A stretch of DNA of 10,026 bases from Planctomycetaceae bacterium (GTDB lineage: Bacteria > Planctomycetota > Planctomycetia > Planctomycetales > Planctomycetaceae). Below are positions 1 to 6,253 of this stretch, in pieces. Location of the stretch: contig CANHVD010000162.1 of NCBI GenBank assembly GCA_947463775.1, positions 1-10,026 on the forward strand. Direction: 5' to 3'. The notes under the pieces were generated by a model that saw only the letters and a list, made by a program, of their open reading frames with translations, was not told the DNA's origin and did no database searches. The first letter of the stretch is position 1, and each line of letters opens with the position of its first letter. A program made the position numbers and the translations under genes.

Positions 1-329
1 TCAAAAGTAACCCAGCGAAACGGAAATGTCGCCGGGGCCTGATCCGGCAATCCGGGACTCAGGCCGCAACGCCAGAAATGCAGCTCCACATCGCCGTGTG
101 CGTACGTGTGCTCAATGGTTGCCAGATGTTCTCGCGGAACAATCAACAAGCCGGTTTCTTCACGACATTCACGAACGGCACAGGAACGCGGTGTCTCATC
201 GGCTTCGCATTTTCCTCCCGGAAATTCCGAAAGGCCTGCCAGAGGAACACCGGCCGGTCGCATTCCGACAAGAATTCGACCGGCTGATTCAACGACCGCA
301 ATACCGATTCGCTTTCGAAGATTTGACAT
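1..329 (-). CDS. Nudix hydrolase, MutT-like (C-terminus beyond window)
   Basis: About 109 residues are visible, beginning MSNLRKRIGIAVVE; the reading frame runs off the left edge without a stop. A perfect Nudix box (G-x5-E-x7-REUxEExGU) runs from GGKCEADETP to RECREETGL, and its glutamates would bind the divalent metal. The upstream segment (VGMRPAGVPLAG) and the downstream FPFRWV motif resemble MutT/8-oxo-dGTP diphosphatase and related (deoxy)nucleoside triphosphate pyrophosphohydrolases. The family cleaves nucleoside diphosphates linked to another moiety; the substrate here is not determined. ATG at 329 was chosen; an in-frame GTG three codons upstream is also possible because the purine-rich stretch before the ATG is weak. 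It lies 96 bases downstream of fabI on the same strand, so co-transcription is possible, though the pathways are not obviously linked. Confidence 0.9.
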   Translation of the reverse strand, partial: MSNLRKRIGIAVVESAGRILVGMRPAGVPLAGLSEFPGGKCEADETPRSCAVRECREETGLLIVPREHLATIEHTYAHGDVELHFWRCGLSPGLPDQAPATFPFRWVTF

Positions 330-425
330 TTCACTCACTATGTTCGCATTCGCCCCCCACCGATCTCAACGATCCTGCATTGCGGCGGTTTCGGAGTGGG
401 TGGGAGACGAAATCGGAAGCTGACT

Positions 426-1253
426 TCAGCGGGCTGCTGCAGCCGTTTCAAGGAAATCGGCGGGAGGTGCTCCCATAATGTTGAAGCCACAGTCGACGTG
501 GACGACTTCGCCAGTCATACCGCTGGACAGCTTGCTCAGCATCACCATGCCCATGCTGCCAACTTCTTCTGCGTCAAGATTTCGACGCAGAGGAGAAATC
601 GAAGCATTCACAATCTGCATTTTGTCGAAGTCACCAACTCCACTGGAGCTAACGGTTCGCAATGGACCCGCGCTGATAGCGTTGACTCGAGTTCCCGCAG
701 GGCCCAGTTCGCTGGCCAGGTAACGCACGCTGCACTCAAGAGCGGCTTTGCAGATTCCCATCAGGTTGTAACCGGGAACAACTTCTTCGCCACCGAAGTA
801 GGAAAGAGTCAGAATGCTGGAGTCACTGCTGAGAGCATCACGCTTCTTGGCGGCTCCGGCAACAGCCAGCAGGCTGTAGGCGCTGATTTCCATTGCGGTC
901 TTGAATCCACCGCGACTGCAGGCCCAGGTTGGGCCAGTCAGGTCCGCCGGCGGAGCGAACGCGATGCTGTGCAGGATAAAGTCCAGCTTGCCAAATGTTT
1001 CGACAGCCTTGGCAATCACAGCATCGATGTGTTCGTCGTTACAGACATCCATCGGCATAAGAAACTTGGAACCGATTGGGTCGACGAGCTTGGCAACCTT
1101 GTTGTGATTCTTTGGGCGATCTCCGGAGTCCGGCAGGTGCGTGAACCCCAGCTCCGCACCTTCGCGATGCAAGTACTCAGTAATGGCCCACGCAATCGAT
1201 CGCTCGTTAGCGATCCCCAGAACAATGCCCTTCTTGCCAGCAAACAGACCCAT
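426..1253 (-). CDS. fabI: Enoyl-[acyl-carrier-protein] reductase (NADH), FabI type
   Basis: This 275-residue short-chain dehydrogenase/reductase catalyses the last step of each elongation cycle in type II fatty acid synthesis, reducing trans-2-enoyl-ACP to acyl-ACP in the cytosol. Visible FabI hallmarks are the N-terminal nucleotide-binding stretch GIANERSIAWAI (residues 13-24), the LHSIAFAP segment (94-101), and the active site Tyr152 followed by Tyr162-x6-Lys169 (SYFGG...GYNLMGICKA). The GPLRTVSSSGVGDFDKM stretch (197-212) matches the substrate-binding loop region of the family. Length is typical. The start is the ATG at 1253, which gives the family N-terminus MGLFAGK and sits 9 bases after AAGAAGG; an in-frame TTG three codons upstream has no space for a ribosome binding site. 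FabI is the target of triclosan-type inhibitors in other bacteria. Confidence in function is high. Confidence 0.97.
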   Translation of the reverse strand: MGLFAGKKGIVLGIANERSIAWAITEYLHREGAELGFTHLPDSGDRPKNHNKVAKLVDPIGSKFLMPMDVCNDEHIDAVIAKAVETFGKLDFILHSIAFAPPADLTGPTWACSRGGFKTAMEISAYSLLAVAGAAKKRDALSSDSSILTLSYFGGEEVVPGYNLMGICKAALECSVRYLASELGPAGTRVNAISAGPLRTVSSSGVGDFDKMQIVNASISPLRRNLDAEEVGSMGMVMLSKLSSGMTGEVVHVDCGFNIMGAPPADFLETAAAAR

Positions 1254-1705
1254 CGCAATCAACCTTCTTAAGCAAACGTACGTCTTAATTCTCTTCGACT
1301 CGCCACGGCCACCGTCCGGCGAGATGACTCGCGAAACATCATACGCTGTTTCCGCGAAAATCTCCTGTTTGGTCGTGCCCGGACCCGGCGCAATTCAAAA
1401 TCGGATTCAATCCGTATTCGAATGGAGAGACTGCACAGACGGGATGATAGGGGTTGACTTTGCTGGCGAAAAGCCAGTAGCCAGAGCACAACGGCCAGAG
1501 TCCAAAAGGTGGCTTTCGCAGACATTCACATTAACCTGCGTTTTCCGAGCTCCACGTGAGGCCGAACCCGTGCGAGCGTTTGATGTATTTCTCAGGGAAC
1601 GACGCTTCAGGCTTGACCATCGAGTAAGTTGTTCGAAAATCAAGGTAGTCGTTATTGAAATCTGAATCTGCCGATCGTGACCACCCTGCTTTTCGGAGCT
1701 GAATA
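1254..1705. other. Gene-free stretch between divergent fabI and secreted-protein gene
   Basis: About 450 bases without a supported gene. It must hold the promoters of fabI (leftward) and of the gene at 1706 (rightward), but I see no clear -35/-10 pair for either; a TATGAT on the minus strand (1338-1343) is a possible fabI -10 without a good -35. A small inverted repeat CTGGC-GAAAA-GCCAG lies near 1463-1477. Open frames here are arginine-rich and look like chance. Confidence 0.5.
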
Positions 1706-2722
1706 ATGTTTGCGTTGCGAACTTCCGCATTCGTGTTGTCTGCATTGGTGTTGGGCTCAACTGTGGTTCAGCCATGCCTGGCACAGCAGAAGAGTGCGGC
1801 TCAGTCCAAGGCCGCAGTGCCTCAGAAAGGCGCGCCCACCGCGGAAAAAGGCAAGAAACCCGCAACCACCGGCAGCAGCGACGCTGGCACCGTCGTGCCT
1901 CTGAATGCTGCAGGCTGGCCAATTGCCACCACGTATTTCGAGTCCCAATCGGGCAAAGAATCGCCCGTGATCATTCTGCTGACCAGCACCGAGGGCTCAG
2001 ACAAGGTTGACGCTCGCAACAGGCTGATCTGGCAATCAACCGCTCTGGCACTTCAGAAAAGCGGCTTCGCGGTTATCACTGCAGACCTGCGAAAACACGG
2101 CGAGAGCATTCCTCCTGTTGCCGAAGGAAAAGAATCCTCCGTTCTTAAAATGAACGCTGAAGACTACCCGTTGATGGTGGCCGCAGACATGGAAGCGATC
2201 AAGGCCTTCCTGGTGGCCGAGCACACGGCAGAGAAACTGAATGTTCGCAAACTTGGAATTGTTTCCATGGGCTCCAGCTCGATGGTCGCTGCCGCGTTTG
2301 CTGTGGCTGACTGGGATAAGAAGCCTTACCCGGATGGCCCAACACCCCAGACAAGCACTCCTCGTGGCCAGGACGTTCGTGCGATGATTTGCTACAGCCC
2401 CGCGACGACAGTGAAAGGCATTAACTCAACAGCCATCCTGAAGGCCATCAAGCCGCTGCCGATTGCGGTCTACGTTATCGCAGCGAAGGAGAACAAAGAA
2501 GATGTGAAGAATGCCGAGAAATTCTTCAAGGCCGTTGATCCGAAGGACGCAGCTTATGCTGAAGTTCGCAAGCTTGTGATTGCTCCCGGAAACATCAGAG
2601 CAGAACGTTTTCTTGAGGCCAAAGTGGACGAGGCGAACAAGGACATTACTGACTTCATGACGAAGAATCTGAAGCAATTGGAAATGCCCTGGGTATCACG
2701 CAAGGATCGTCGCGGGAACTAA
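1706..2722 (+). CDS. Secreted protein with degenerate alpha/beta-hydrolase fold
   Basis: A 338-residue protein with a Sec signal peptide: charged N-terminus, hydrophobic core at about residues 7-20, probable cleavage near the PCLAQQ at 23-28. A low-complexity Ala/Lys/Gln/Pro linker follows (about 28-65). The rest resembles an alpha/beta hydrolase: a strand VIILLTSTEG (88-97), FAVITADLRKHGES (121-134), like the 'D.RGHG.S' region of the fold, and a nucleophile elbow LGIVSMGSS with Ser187. The usual glycine before the elbow is Ile185, and no convincing catalytic histidine appears in the PGNIRAER region (294-301) where the family normally has one. It may therefore be inactive or binding-only. GGAG lies 7 bases before the ATG. 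The gene stands alone and points towards rsmD. The true substrate is unknown; the fold call is moderately sure, secretion more so. Confidence 0.75.
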   Translation: MFALRTSAFVLSALVLGSTVVQPCLAQQKSAAQSKAAVPQKGAPTAEKGKKPATTGSSDAGTVVPLNAAGWPIATTYFESQSGKESPVIILLTSTEGSDKVDARNRLIWQSTALALQKSGFAVITADLRKHGESIPPVAEGKESSVLKMNAEDYPLMVAADMEAIKAFLVAEHTAEKLNVRKLGIVSMGSSSMVAAAFAVADWDKKPYPDGPTPQTSTPRGQDVRAMICYSPATTVKGINSTAILKAIKPLPIAVYVIAAKENKEDVKNAEKFFKAVDPKDAAYAEVRKLVIAPGNIRAERFLEAKVDEANKDITDFMTKNLKQLEMPWVSRKDRRGN

Positions 2723-2768
2723 TCTCTCAAGTGCACCAGACCTCAAAGCCTCAGGTGAAACGAGTCTG

Positions 2769-2794
2769 TGGCGACGCTAAGCGGAGCGTCGCCA
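2769..2794. repeat. Perfect 10-bp inverted repeat (hairpin) between convergent genes
   Basis: TGGCGACGCT (2769-2778) and AGCGTCGCCA (2785-2794) are exact reverse complements around a 6-base AAGCGG loop. There is no T-run on either side. It lies in the 150-base gap between two converging genes, so it could act as a two-way terminator or mRNA 3' stabiliser. Its form (GC-rich, loop continuing the stem motif) also suggests a dispersed palindromic repeat; I recall similar hairpins in planctomycete genomes but cannot confirm that here. Confidence 0.75.
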
Positions 2795-2872
2795 TGGCCG
2801 CATTAGCAGCAAGTCATGGCGCACGGCTCATCCCGTAATTACAGACCAACTGAAGAAATATGACCCTTCGAT

Positions 2873-3556
2873 TTACTCGTCGGTATCAGCCTCATCGTCT
2901 TCTTCATCACCCGATTCCGCTGAATCCTCCGCAGACTCGTCACTGCTGGCCACTTCGCCATCTTCAGTGAAAGCCCCGGGTTTAGTCATAATCCAGATCA
3001 TCATGGAGGAGATTTCCCAGCAGTCATGAACTTGCCATTGGGACAACTCGGGTGTTTCAAAGTGTTCGGGTGTACGCAGAACCAGGATGCAGTCTGCACT
3101 GGAAATCGTGTCGCGAGCTAATCGCTTCAAACTTGCCCACAAGGGCTTTCCGGGGGCAATCTCATCGGCAGTTCGATACGGCGGATCAAAGAAGATGATC
3201 GTGTAAGGCAGGCAGTCGTCACCGCCTTTAGGGCGGAATGAGGTTCGCCGAACGTCAGTCTTCCAACAAATCGTTCGAGCCTCAGGAGCGATCGTCTTGA
3301 TGTTGGACAGAAGCAGTTCGTGAATCTCAGGGCCGGCCTCGTAAAAAACGCAGGACTTTGCACCCCGACTGAGCGACTCGATTCCCATCGTCCCGACGCC
3401 GGAGAACACATCGGCGACTCGGGCATTGGGAATTAGATGATTCAGCCGGTCAAACACCATCTGCCGCACGCGGTCGGTGTAGGGGCGAGTAGAATCATCG
3501 GATGGAGTCCTCAGCAGCCGACGACGGTATTGTCCGGAGATGACTCTCAACGACAT
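2873..3556 (-). CDS. rsmD: RsmD-family rRNA (guanine-N2)-methyltransferase with acidic tail
   Basis: A 227-residue class I SAM-dependent methyltransferase. The N-terminus RVISGQYRRRLL followed by STRPYTDRVRQMVFDRL (22-38) is the RsmD signature. SAM-binding motif I is ADVFSGVGTMGIESLSRGA (48-66), the acidic motif II is YEAG (72-75), and the catalytic DPPY is at 124-127. RsmD methylates N2 of G966 in 16S rRNA during 30S assembly. Family members usually end soon after about 190 residues; here an extra tail of about 31 residues (197-227) contains 17 Asp/Glu and is probably disordered. The ATG at 3556 fits the family N-terminus although no strong ribosome binding site precedes it. It converges with the secreted-protein gene and is divergent from the HU gene. 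The family is clear; the exact target base is inferred from homology. Confidence 0.9.
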   Translation of the reverse strand: MSLRVISGQYRRRLLRTPSDDSTRPYTDRVRQMVFDRLNHLIPNARVADVFSGVGTMGIESLSRGAKSCVFYEAGPEIHELLLSNIKTIAPEARTICWKTDVRRTSFRPKGGDDCLPYTIIFFDPPYRTADEIAPGKPLWASLKRLARDTISSADCILVLRTPEHFETPELSQWQVHDCWEISSMMIWIMTKPGAFTEDGEVASSDESAEDSAESGDEEDDEADTDE

Positions 3557-3859
3557 AAGGGCAGTGCCTGTTCCAGAATTCAGATCGAATGGAATCCCGG
3601 AATCGTAACCGGAACTTCTTCGAAATCCCGGAGTGAACAGTAGAGTCCGTCAGATTTTCGACAGGTCAGGTAAAGATGCGAAAAATCCCAGCAAAACTCA
3701 GGGAAATCGAGATTTTAACGGCTGCAATCGATTGACACCTCCGAAGATCAGAACTCTACTTCCTGCAAAAATACGAGGGTTTTTCGTGTCTCCGAAGACA
3801 TCCCCTCTTTGTGACCAGTTTGTTCCCGTTCTGAAATTGAATTAAGGAGAGAATTCCCG
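3557..3859. other. Intergenic region between divergent rsmD and HU gene
   Basis: About 300 bases without a supported gene. It carries the candidate HU promoter at 3732-3760 and a leader of roughly 90 bases. I see no clear promoter for rsmD on the minus strand. Confidence 0.6.
3732..3760 (+). promoter_or_regulatory. Candidate sigma70-type promoter for the HU gene
   Basis: Perfect -35 TTGACA (3732-3737), 17-base spacer, -10-like TCTACT (3755-3760; 4 of 6 to consensus). Transcription would start near 3767, giving a leader of about 92 bases before the HU start codon. Confidence 0.55.
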
Positions 3860-4174
3860 ATGGCTAAAAAGTCTGATAAGCCTCTGTCAAAGACCGACAT
3901 TTTGAATGCCCTGGCAGATGCCACCGGACAGAGCCGGAAGGAAGTTGGGGCCGTGTTGGAAGCTCTGGAAGGCCTCATTGCATCTAACGTTTCCAAGGGA
4001 CCAGGTGTGTTCAACCTGCCAGGTCTCCTGAAGATCTACGTACACACCCGCCCAGCAACCAAGGAACGTACCGGCCGCAACCCTGCAACTGGCGAAGAGA
4101 TCAAGATTGCAGCCAAGCCAGCCAAAAAGGTCGTCAAGGTTCGCGCTCTGAAGAAGCTGAAAGAACTCATCTAA
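3860..4174 (+). CDS. HU/IHF-family DNA-binding protein
   Basis: A 104-residue basic nucleoid protein that should dimerise and bend DNA. The N-terminal helical half (about 8-45, LSKTDILNALADATGQS...) is followed by the beta core GVFNLPGLLKIYVHTRPA (49-66) and the family signature GRNPATGEEI (72-81). This signature marks the base of the DNA-wrapping arm, whose proline intercalates into DNA in HU. The C-terminal helix is Lys-rich (VVKVRALKKLKELI). Length is slightly above the usual 90-95 residues, because of a short Lys-rich N-terminus and extra basic residues at the C-terminus. An excellent ribosome binding site, AAGGAGAG (3844-3851), lies 8 bases before the ATG. The gene has its own candidate promoter and a strong terminator, so it is probably a single highly expressed unit. 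Whether it behaves as HU or as a specialised paralogue cannot be told from the sequence. Confidence 0.95.
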   Translation: MAKKSDKPLSKTDILNALADATGQSRKEVGAVLEALEGLIASNVSKGPGVFNLPGLLKIYVHTRPATKERTGRNPATGEEIKIAAKPAKKVVKVRALKKLKELI

Positions 4175-4245
4175 CTTTCCCGGTTTCTGGGGAGATTCAC
4201 TGGCCGGAAGCTTATTTCTTGCTCGGTGACGCTGAGGGTTTCATC

Positions 4246-4283
4246 AAAAGGTGCCGTTTCCGCGTGAAACAGGCACCTTTTTT
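4246..4283 (+). terminator. Rho-independent terminator after the HU gene
   Basis: A long hairpin: AAAAGGTGCC (4246-4255) pairs with GGCACCTTTT (4272-4281), and inside it GTTTC (4256-4260) pairs with GAAAC (4266-4270), with a single bulged A. The stem ends in a T-run. It lies 72 bases after the HU stop. Confidence 0.93.
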
Positions 4284-4334
4284 ATTTCGTAGCTAACTCC
4301 GGTCCACTTCCGGCAGGATTTGCCGGATCGCATG

Positions 4335-4363
4335 TTGACGATGTCATTCGGCACGTCTAGCAT
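4335..4363 (+). promoter_or_regulatory. Candidate sigma70-type promoter for csrA
   Basis: -35 TTGACG (5 of 6), 17-base spacer, -10 TAGCAT (4 of 6). It would start transcription near 4370, giving a leader of about 60 bases to csrA. It lies just past the HU terminator, which supports an independent csrA transcript. Confidence 0.55.
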
Positions 4364-4400
4364 GTAGATGGCGCAATCGACTTGTTCGACACGGTCGCGG

Positions 4401-4430
4401 GGAGTATTTGCAGGATGTCTGGAGGTTTCC
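4401..4430 (+). promoter_or_regulatory. Cluster of GGA triplets over the csrA ribosome binding site
   Basis: GGA occurs at 4401, 4413 and 4421 within the 30 bases before the csrA start. The last is part of the Shine-Dalgarno GGAGG (4421-4425), 5 bases from the ATG. GGA is the core of CsrA binding sites, and CsrA proteins often repress their own mRNA by covering this region. Self-repression here is inferred. Confidence 0.45.
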
Positions 4431-4649
4431 ATGCTGGTTTTATCAAGGAAGAAGAACGAAAGCATTGTCATCAACGACAATGTCGTAGTGACTGTGGTTG
4501 AGGTCAGAGGGGACAAAGTCAGGATCGGAATTGAAGCGCCACGCGATGTGACCGTCCATCGCCAGGAGGTGCTGGAGGCAATTCTGGGCGAAAAACTGAA
4601 GTTAGCTTCAGATCGTTCCGAAGAATCCTGCGACTCAACGGCTTACTGA
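4431..4649 (+). CDS. csrA: Carbon storage regulator CsrA (RsmA), RNA-binding translational regulator
   Basis: A 72-residue protein. CsrA dimers bind GGA-containing hairpins in mRNA leaders and block or alter translation, governing carbon use, motility and attachment in many bacteria. The signature N-terminus MLVLSRKKNESIVI, the core VRGDKVRIGIEAPRDVTVHRQEV (25-47) and the RNA-contacting Leu4, Arg6 and Arg44 are all present. A short hydrophilic tail follows, as is common. The start is ATG 4431, preceded by GGAGG at 5 bases; an in-frame extension to 4368 would add 21 unrelated residues and overlap the promoter region. The stop lies only one base before a candidate promoter for tRNA-Glu and no terminator separates the two, so some transcripts may carry both. 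No fliW or flagellar gene is visible nearby. Confidence 0.96.
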   Translation: MLVLSRKKNESIVINDNVVVTVVEVRGDKVRIGIEAPRDVTVHRQEVLEAILGEKLKLASDRSEESCDSTAY

Positions 4650-4650
4650 T

Positions 4651-4680
4651 TTGATTTGCCGGAAGGTAGTTCGCTATCTT
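4651..4680 (+). promoter_or_regulatory. Candidate promoter for tRNA-Glu
   Basis: TTGATT (4651-4656), 18-base spacer, TATCTT (4675-4680). Each hexamer has about 4 of 6 consensus bases. Transcription would begin near 4687, about 19 bases before the mature tRNA. Confidence 0.42.
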
Positions 4681-4705
4681 TCCGCTCTGAACAGGTCGTT
4701 AACTC

Positions 4706-4780
4706 GGCCCCATCGTCTAGTTAGGTCTAGGACATCGGATTTTCATTCCGGTAACAGGGGTTCAAATCCCCTTGGGGTCA
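4706..4780 (+). tRNA. tRNA-Glu (anticodon UUC)
   Basis: A full cloverleaf can be drawn. The acceptor GGCCCCA (4706-4712) pairs with TGGGGTC (4773-4779), with one G-U. The D stem is GTCT/AGGAC-like as in other tRNA-Glu. The anticodon stem TCGGA/TCCGG closes a TTTTCAT loop with TTC at 34-36, and the T stem is AGGGG/CCCCT around TTCAAAT. Discriminator base A; CCA is not encoded. Confidence 0.96.
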
Positions 4781-4783
4781 GTC

Positions 4784-4817
4784 AAAAAAGCCCACCGATT
4801 TTTCGGTGGGCTTTTTT
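4784..4817 (+). terminator. Strong rho-independent terminator after tRNA-Glu
   Basis: GCCCACCGA (4790-4798) pairs with TCGGTGGGC (4803-4811) around a TTTT loop, flanked by A6 on the left and T6 on the right. It is symmetric and could work in both directions. It starts 4 bases after the tRNA. Confidence 0.95.
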
Positions 4818-5145
4818 CGTTTGCATTTCCAGAACGAGGGCCTCCCGAAGACTGATCGAGGTTCCTGCCCAGCACTGTAGTTTTGGCCGGAACCGTATCC
4901 GTCACTGTTGTACCTGCCGATTCACTGGCCACACCGGCTGAACCCCTTATCCGGCGATCCGGAAGTTACTTCGGAACTACCCCGCAGGATACGAAGCTCG
5001 CCTTGAACACAACCTGTTTCCTCTTCGGGAATCAACTAAACTGAAGGCCATCTTGAGGATGGTGTTGATTTAAGAAACACCAGGAAGCCACCCAATCAAT
5101 GGCCCTGCTTTAATTTCAAGGTCCGGAAGGCGCGGGACAGACATC
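4818..5145. other. Gene-free stretch before the methyltransferase gene
   Basis: About 330 bases with no supported gene and no clear -35/-10 pair. Two hairpins near the right side share bases: CCATC-TTGAG-GATGG (5048-5062) and GGTGTT (5061-5066) with AACACC (5076-5081). They could be part of the leader of the downstream gene, but no terminator-like T-run follows. Confidence 0.5.
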
Positions 5146-6036
5146 ATGGACAATCAAGAAAAACTCAGTCCCGCGGATGCCCCGTTTGCCTTTGGAAAGA
5201 ACTGGGGACAGTTTCTGAAAACTCTGAATGAGCAACGCATTCAAGTCGCCGAAGATTCGTTGCTGCGTCTGACCAACCGAAGCCACCTGAAGGGTTGTCA
5301 TTTTCTGGATGCCGGGAGCGGGAGTGGATTATTCAGCCTCGCTGCTTTTCGCCTTGGGGCAACCGTAACTTCATTCGATGTCGATTCTGATTCAGTGGCA
5401 TGCACTCAGGAACTGAAACGTCGGTACGGGACGGCCAGCGAAACGGAATGGCGAATCCTGCACGGCTCCCTGCTTGACAAGGCATTCCTGAACACGCTTG
5501 GTGAGTTCGATGTTGTTTACTGCTGGGGCGTTGCTCACCACACTGGCCACATGTGGAGTGCGATTGAAAACCTGACGACTCGATTGAAGTCAGGAGGAAC
5601 GTTTGTTTTGGCCATCTATAACGACCAACTCTACGTGTCCCGTGCATGGCGAGCGATCAAGCGTATCTACAACCGACTCCCAGCTGTGCTGCGTCCATTG
5701 TATGTGCTGGCCATCGGGGCCGCTGAGTTCAGCAAACGATTCGTGGTAACCATGGTGGCATGTTTACTACGGTTGGTCACACTGCGAAACCCGATGGTAC
5801 CGATGCTGAACTGGGCTAGAGAATCTCAATCTCGAGGGATGCATGGATGGTATGATCTGATCGATTGGGTCGGAGGATGGCCGTTTGAGGTTGCACGACC
5901 AGAGGAAGTTTTCCGTTTCGTTCGTGATCGCGGCTTCCTGCTTGAGGAGCTATCCACATCAACAGGTCACGGGTGCAACGAATTCGCATTCGTGCGTGTT
6001 GATGCATCAGCCGATAAGTCGCCTCAGCGTGGCTAG
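5146..6036 (+). CDS. Class I SAM-dependent methyltransferase, substrate unknown
   Basis: A 296-residue protein with a Rossmann-type methyltransferase domain at about residues 30-160. Motif I is FLDAGSGSGLFSLAA (53-67), the SAM-ribose acidic strand is TSFDVD (75-80), the post-I region is ILHGSLLD (104-111), and motif IV is FDVVYCWGVAHHTG (121-134), followed by LKSGGTFVLAIYN (147-159). This pattern is like the UbiG/small-molecule methyltransferases and like methyltransferases found in polysaccharide clusters. The second half (160-296) is not a common domain I recognise; it includes a hydrophobic stretch at about 180-213 that might touch a membrane or form a substrate lid. The ATG at 5146 is preceded only by weak purine-rich sequence (CGGAAGG is 15 bases away). 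No neighbour reveals the substrate. It ends 120 bases before the left edge of the proposed mobile element. Confidence 0.85.
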   Translation: MDNQEKLSPADAPFAFGKNWGQFLKTLNEQRIQVAEDSLLRLTNRSHLKGCHFLDAGSGSGLFSLAAFRLGATVTSFDVDSDSVACTQELKRRYGTASETEWRILHGSLLDKAFLNTLGEFDVVYCWGVAHHTGHMWSAIENLTTRLKSGGTFVLAIYNDQLYVSRAWRAIKRIYNRLPAVLRPLYVLAIGAAEFSKRFVVTMVACLLRLVTLRNPMVPMLNWARESQSRGMHGWYDLIDWVGGWPFEVARPEEVFRFVRDRGFLLEELSTSTGHGCNEFAFVRVDASADKSPQRG

Positions 6037-6141
6037 ACCCTTCAACGCCAAGAGCGGCCAATGCTCCGGCAGCGTGTTCGGCAAGGCAAGAAAACAAAAC
6101 AAAGAGGGCAGGGGTTCAGCCTCTGGTGACCCCAGCTGCGC

Positions 6142-6158
6142 TTTGTTGGGCCAACAAA
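6142..6158. repeat. 17-bp palindrome TTTGTTGG-g-CCAACAAA
   Basis: Two perfect 8-base arms around one central base. It is too tight for a normal RNA hairpin, so it may be a dimer-binding DNA site. It sits directly left of the leftward terminator and about 110 bases before the recombinase start. Confidence 0.5.
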
Positions 6159-6191
6159 AAAACCCTGTGTCGAAATAAATTCGACACAGGG
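6156..6191 (-). terminator. Leftward rho-independent terminator without an adjacent gene
   Basis: Arms 6163-6174 and 6180-6191 form a perfect 12-bp stem around a 5-base loop. On the minus strand the hairpin is followed by T7 (complement of A7 at 6156-6162); on the plus strand no T-run follows. The nearest minus-strand gene ends at 7567, and a plus-strand gene lies between. It resembles the terminator of tRNA-fMet at 8333-8376. Confidence 0.85.
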
Positions 6192-6201
6192 GTCTAAGTG
6201 G
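6180..6201. repeat. Left copy of flanking near-repeat (possible attachment site)
   Basis: Read on the minus strand, this copy runs CCACTTA, GA, CCCC, T, GTGTCGAA. The right copy at 8362-8381 lacks the GA and has G in place of the T, so 19 of 20 aligned bases match. The two copies bracket the recombinase and toxin-antitoxin genes in direct orientation. Confidence 0.45.
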
Positions 6202-6253
6202 AAATTTGGGCTGACACAGTGGTGACCTTCGGGTTATTTGCCGATTCTGTGAT

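Noticed and set aside
396..1271. Long plus-strand frame of 291 codons opposite fabI
   Set aside because: It is the antisense of fabI, whose minus-strand product matches its family end to end.
1268..1525. Minus-strand frame of 85 codons with a hydrophobic start just upstream of fabI
   Set aside because: After the first 20 residues it is an arginine-rich, low-complexity string typical of chance frames, with no recognisable domain.
4368..4430. In-frame upstream extension of csrA
   Set aside because: It would add 21 residues unlike any CsrA and start inside the promoter region; ATG 4431 has a good ribosome binding site and gives the family N-terminus.
4706..4817. tRNA-Glu as an integration site
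   Set aside because: No copy of its 3' end or terminator sequence was seen elsewhere in the window.
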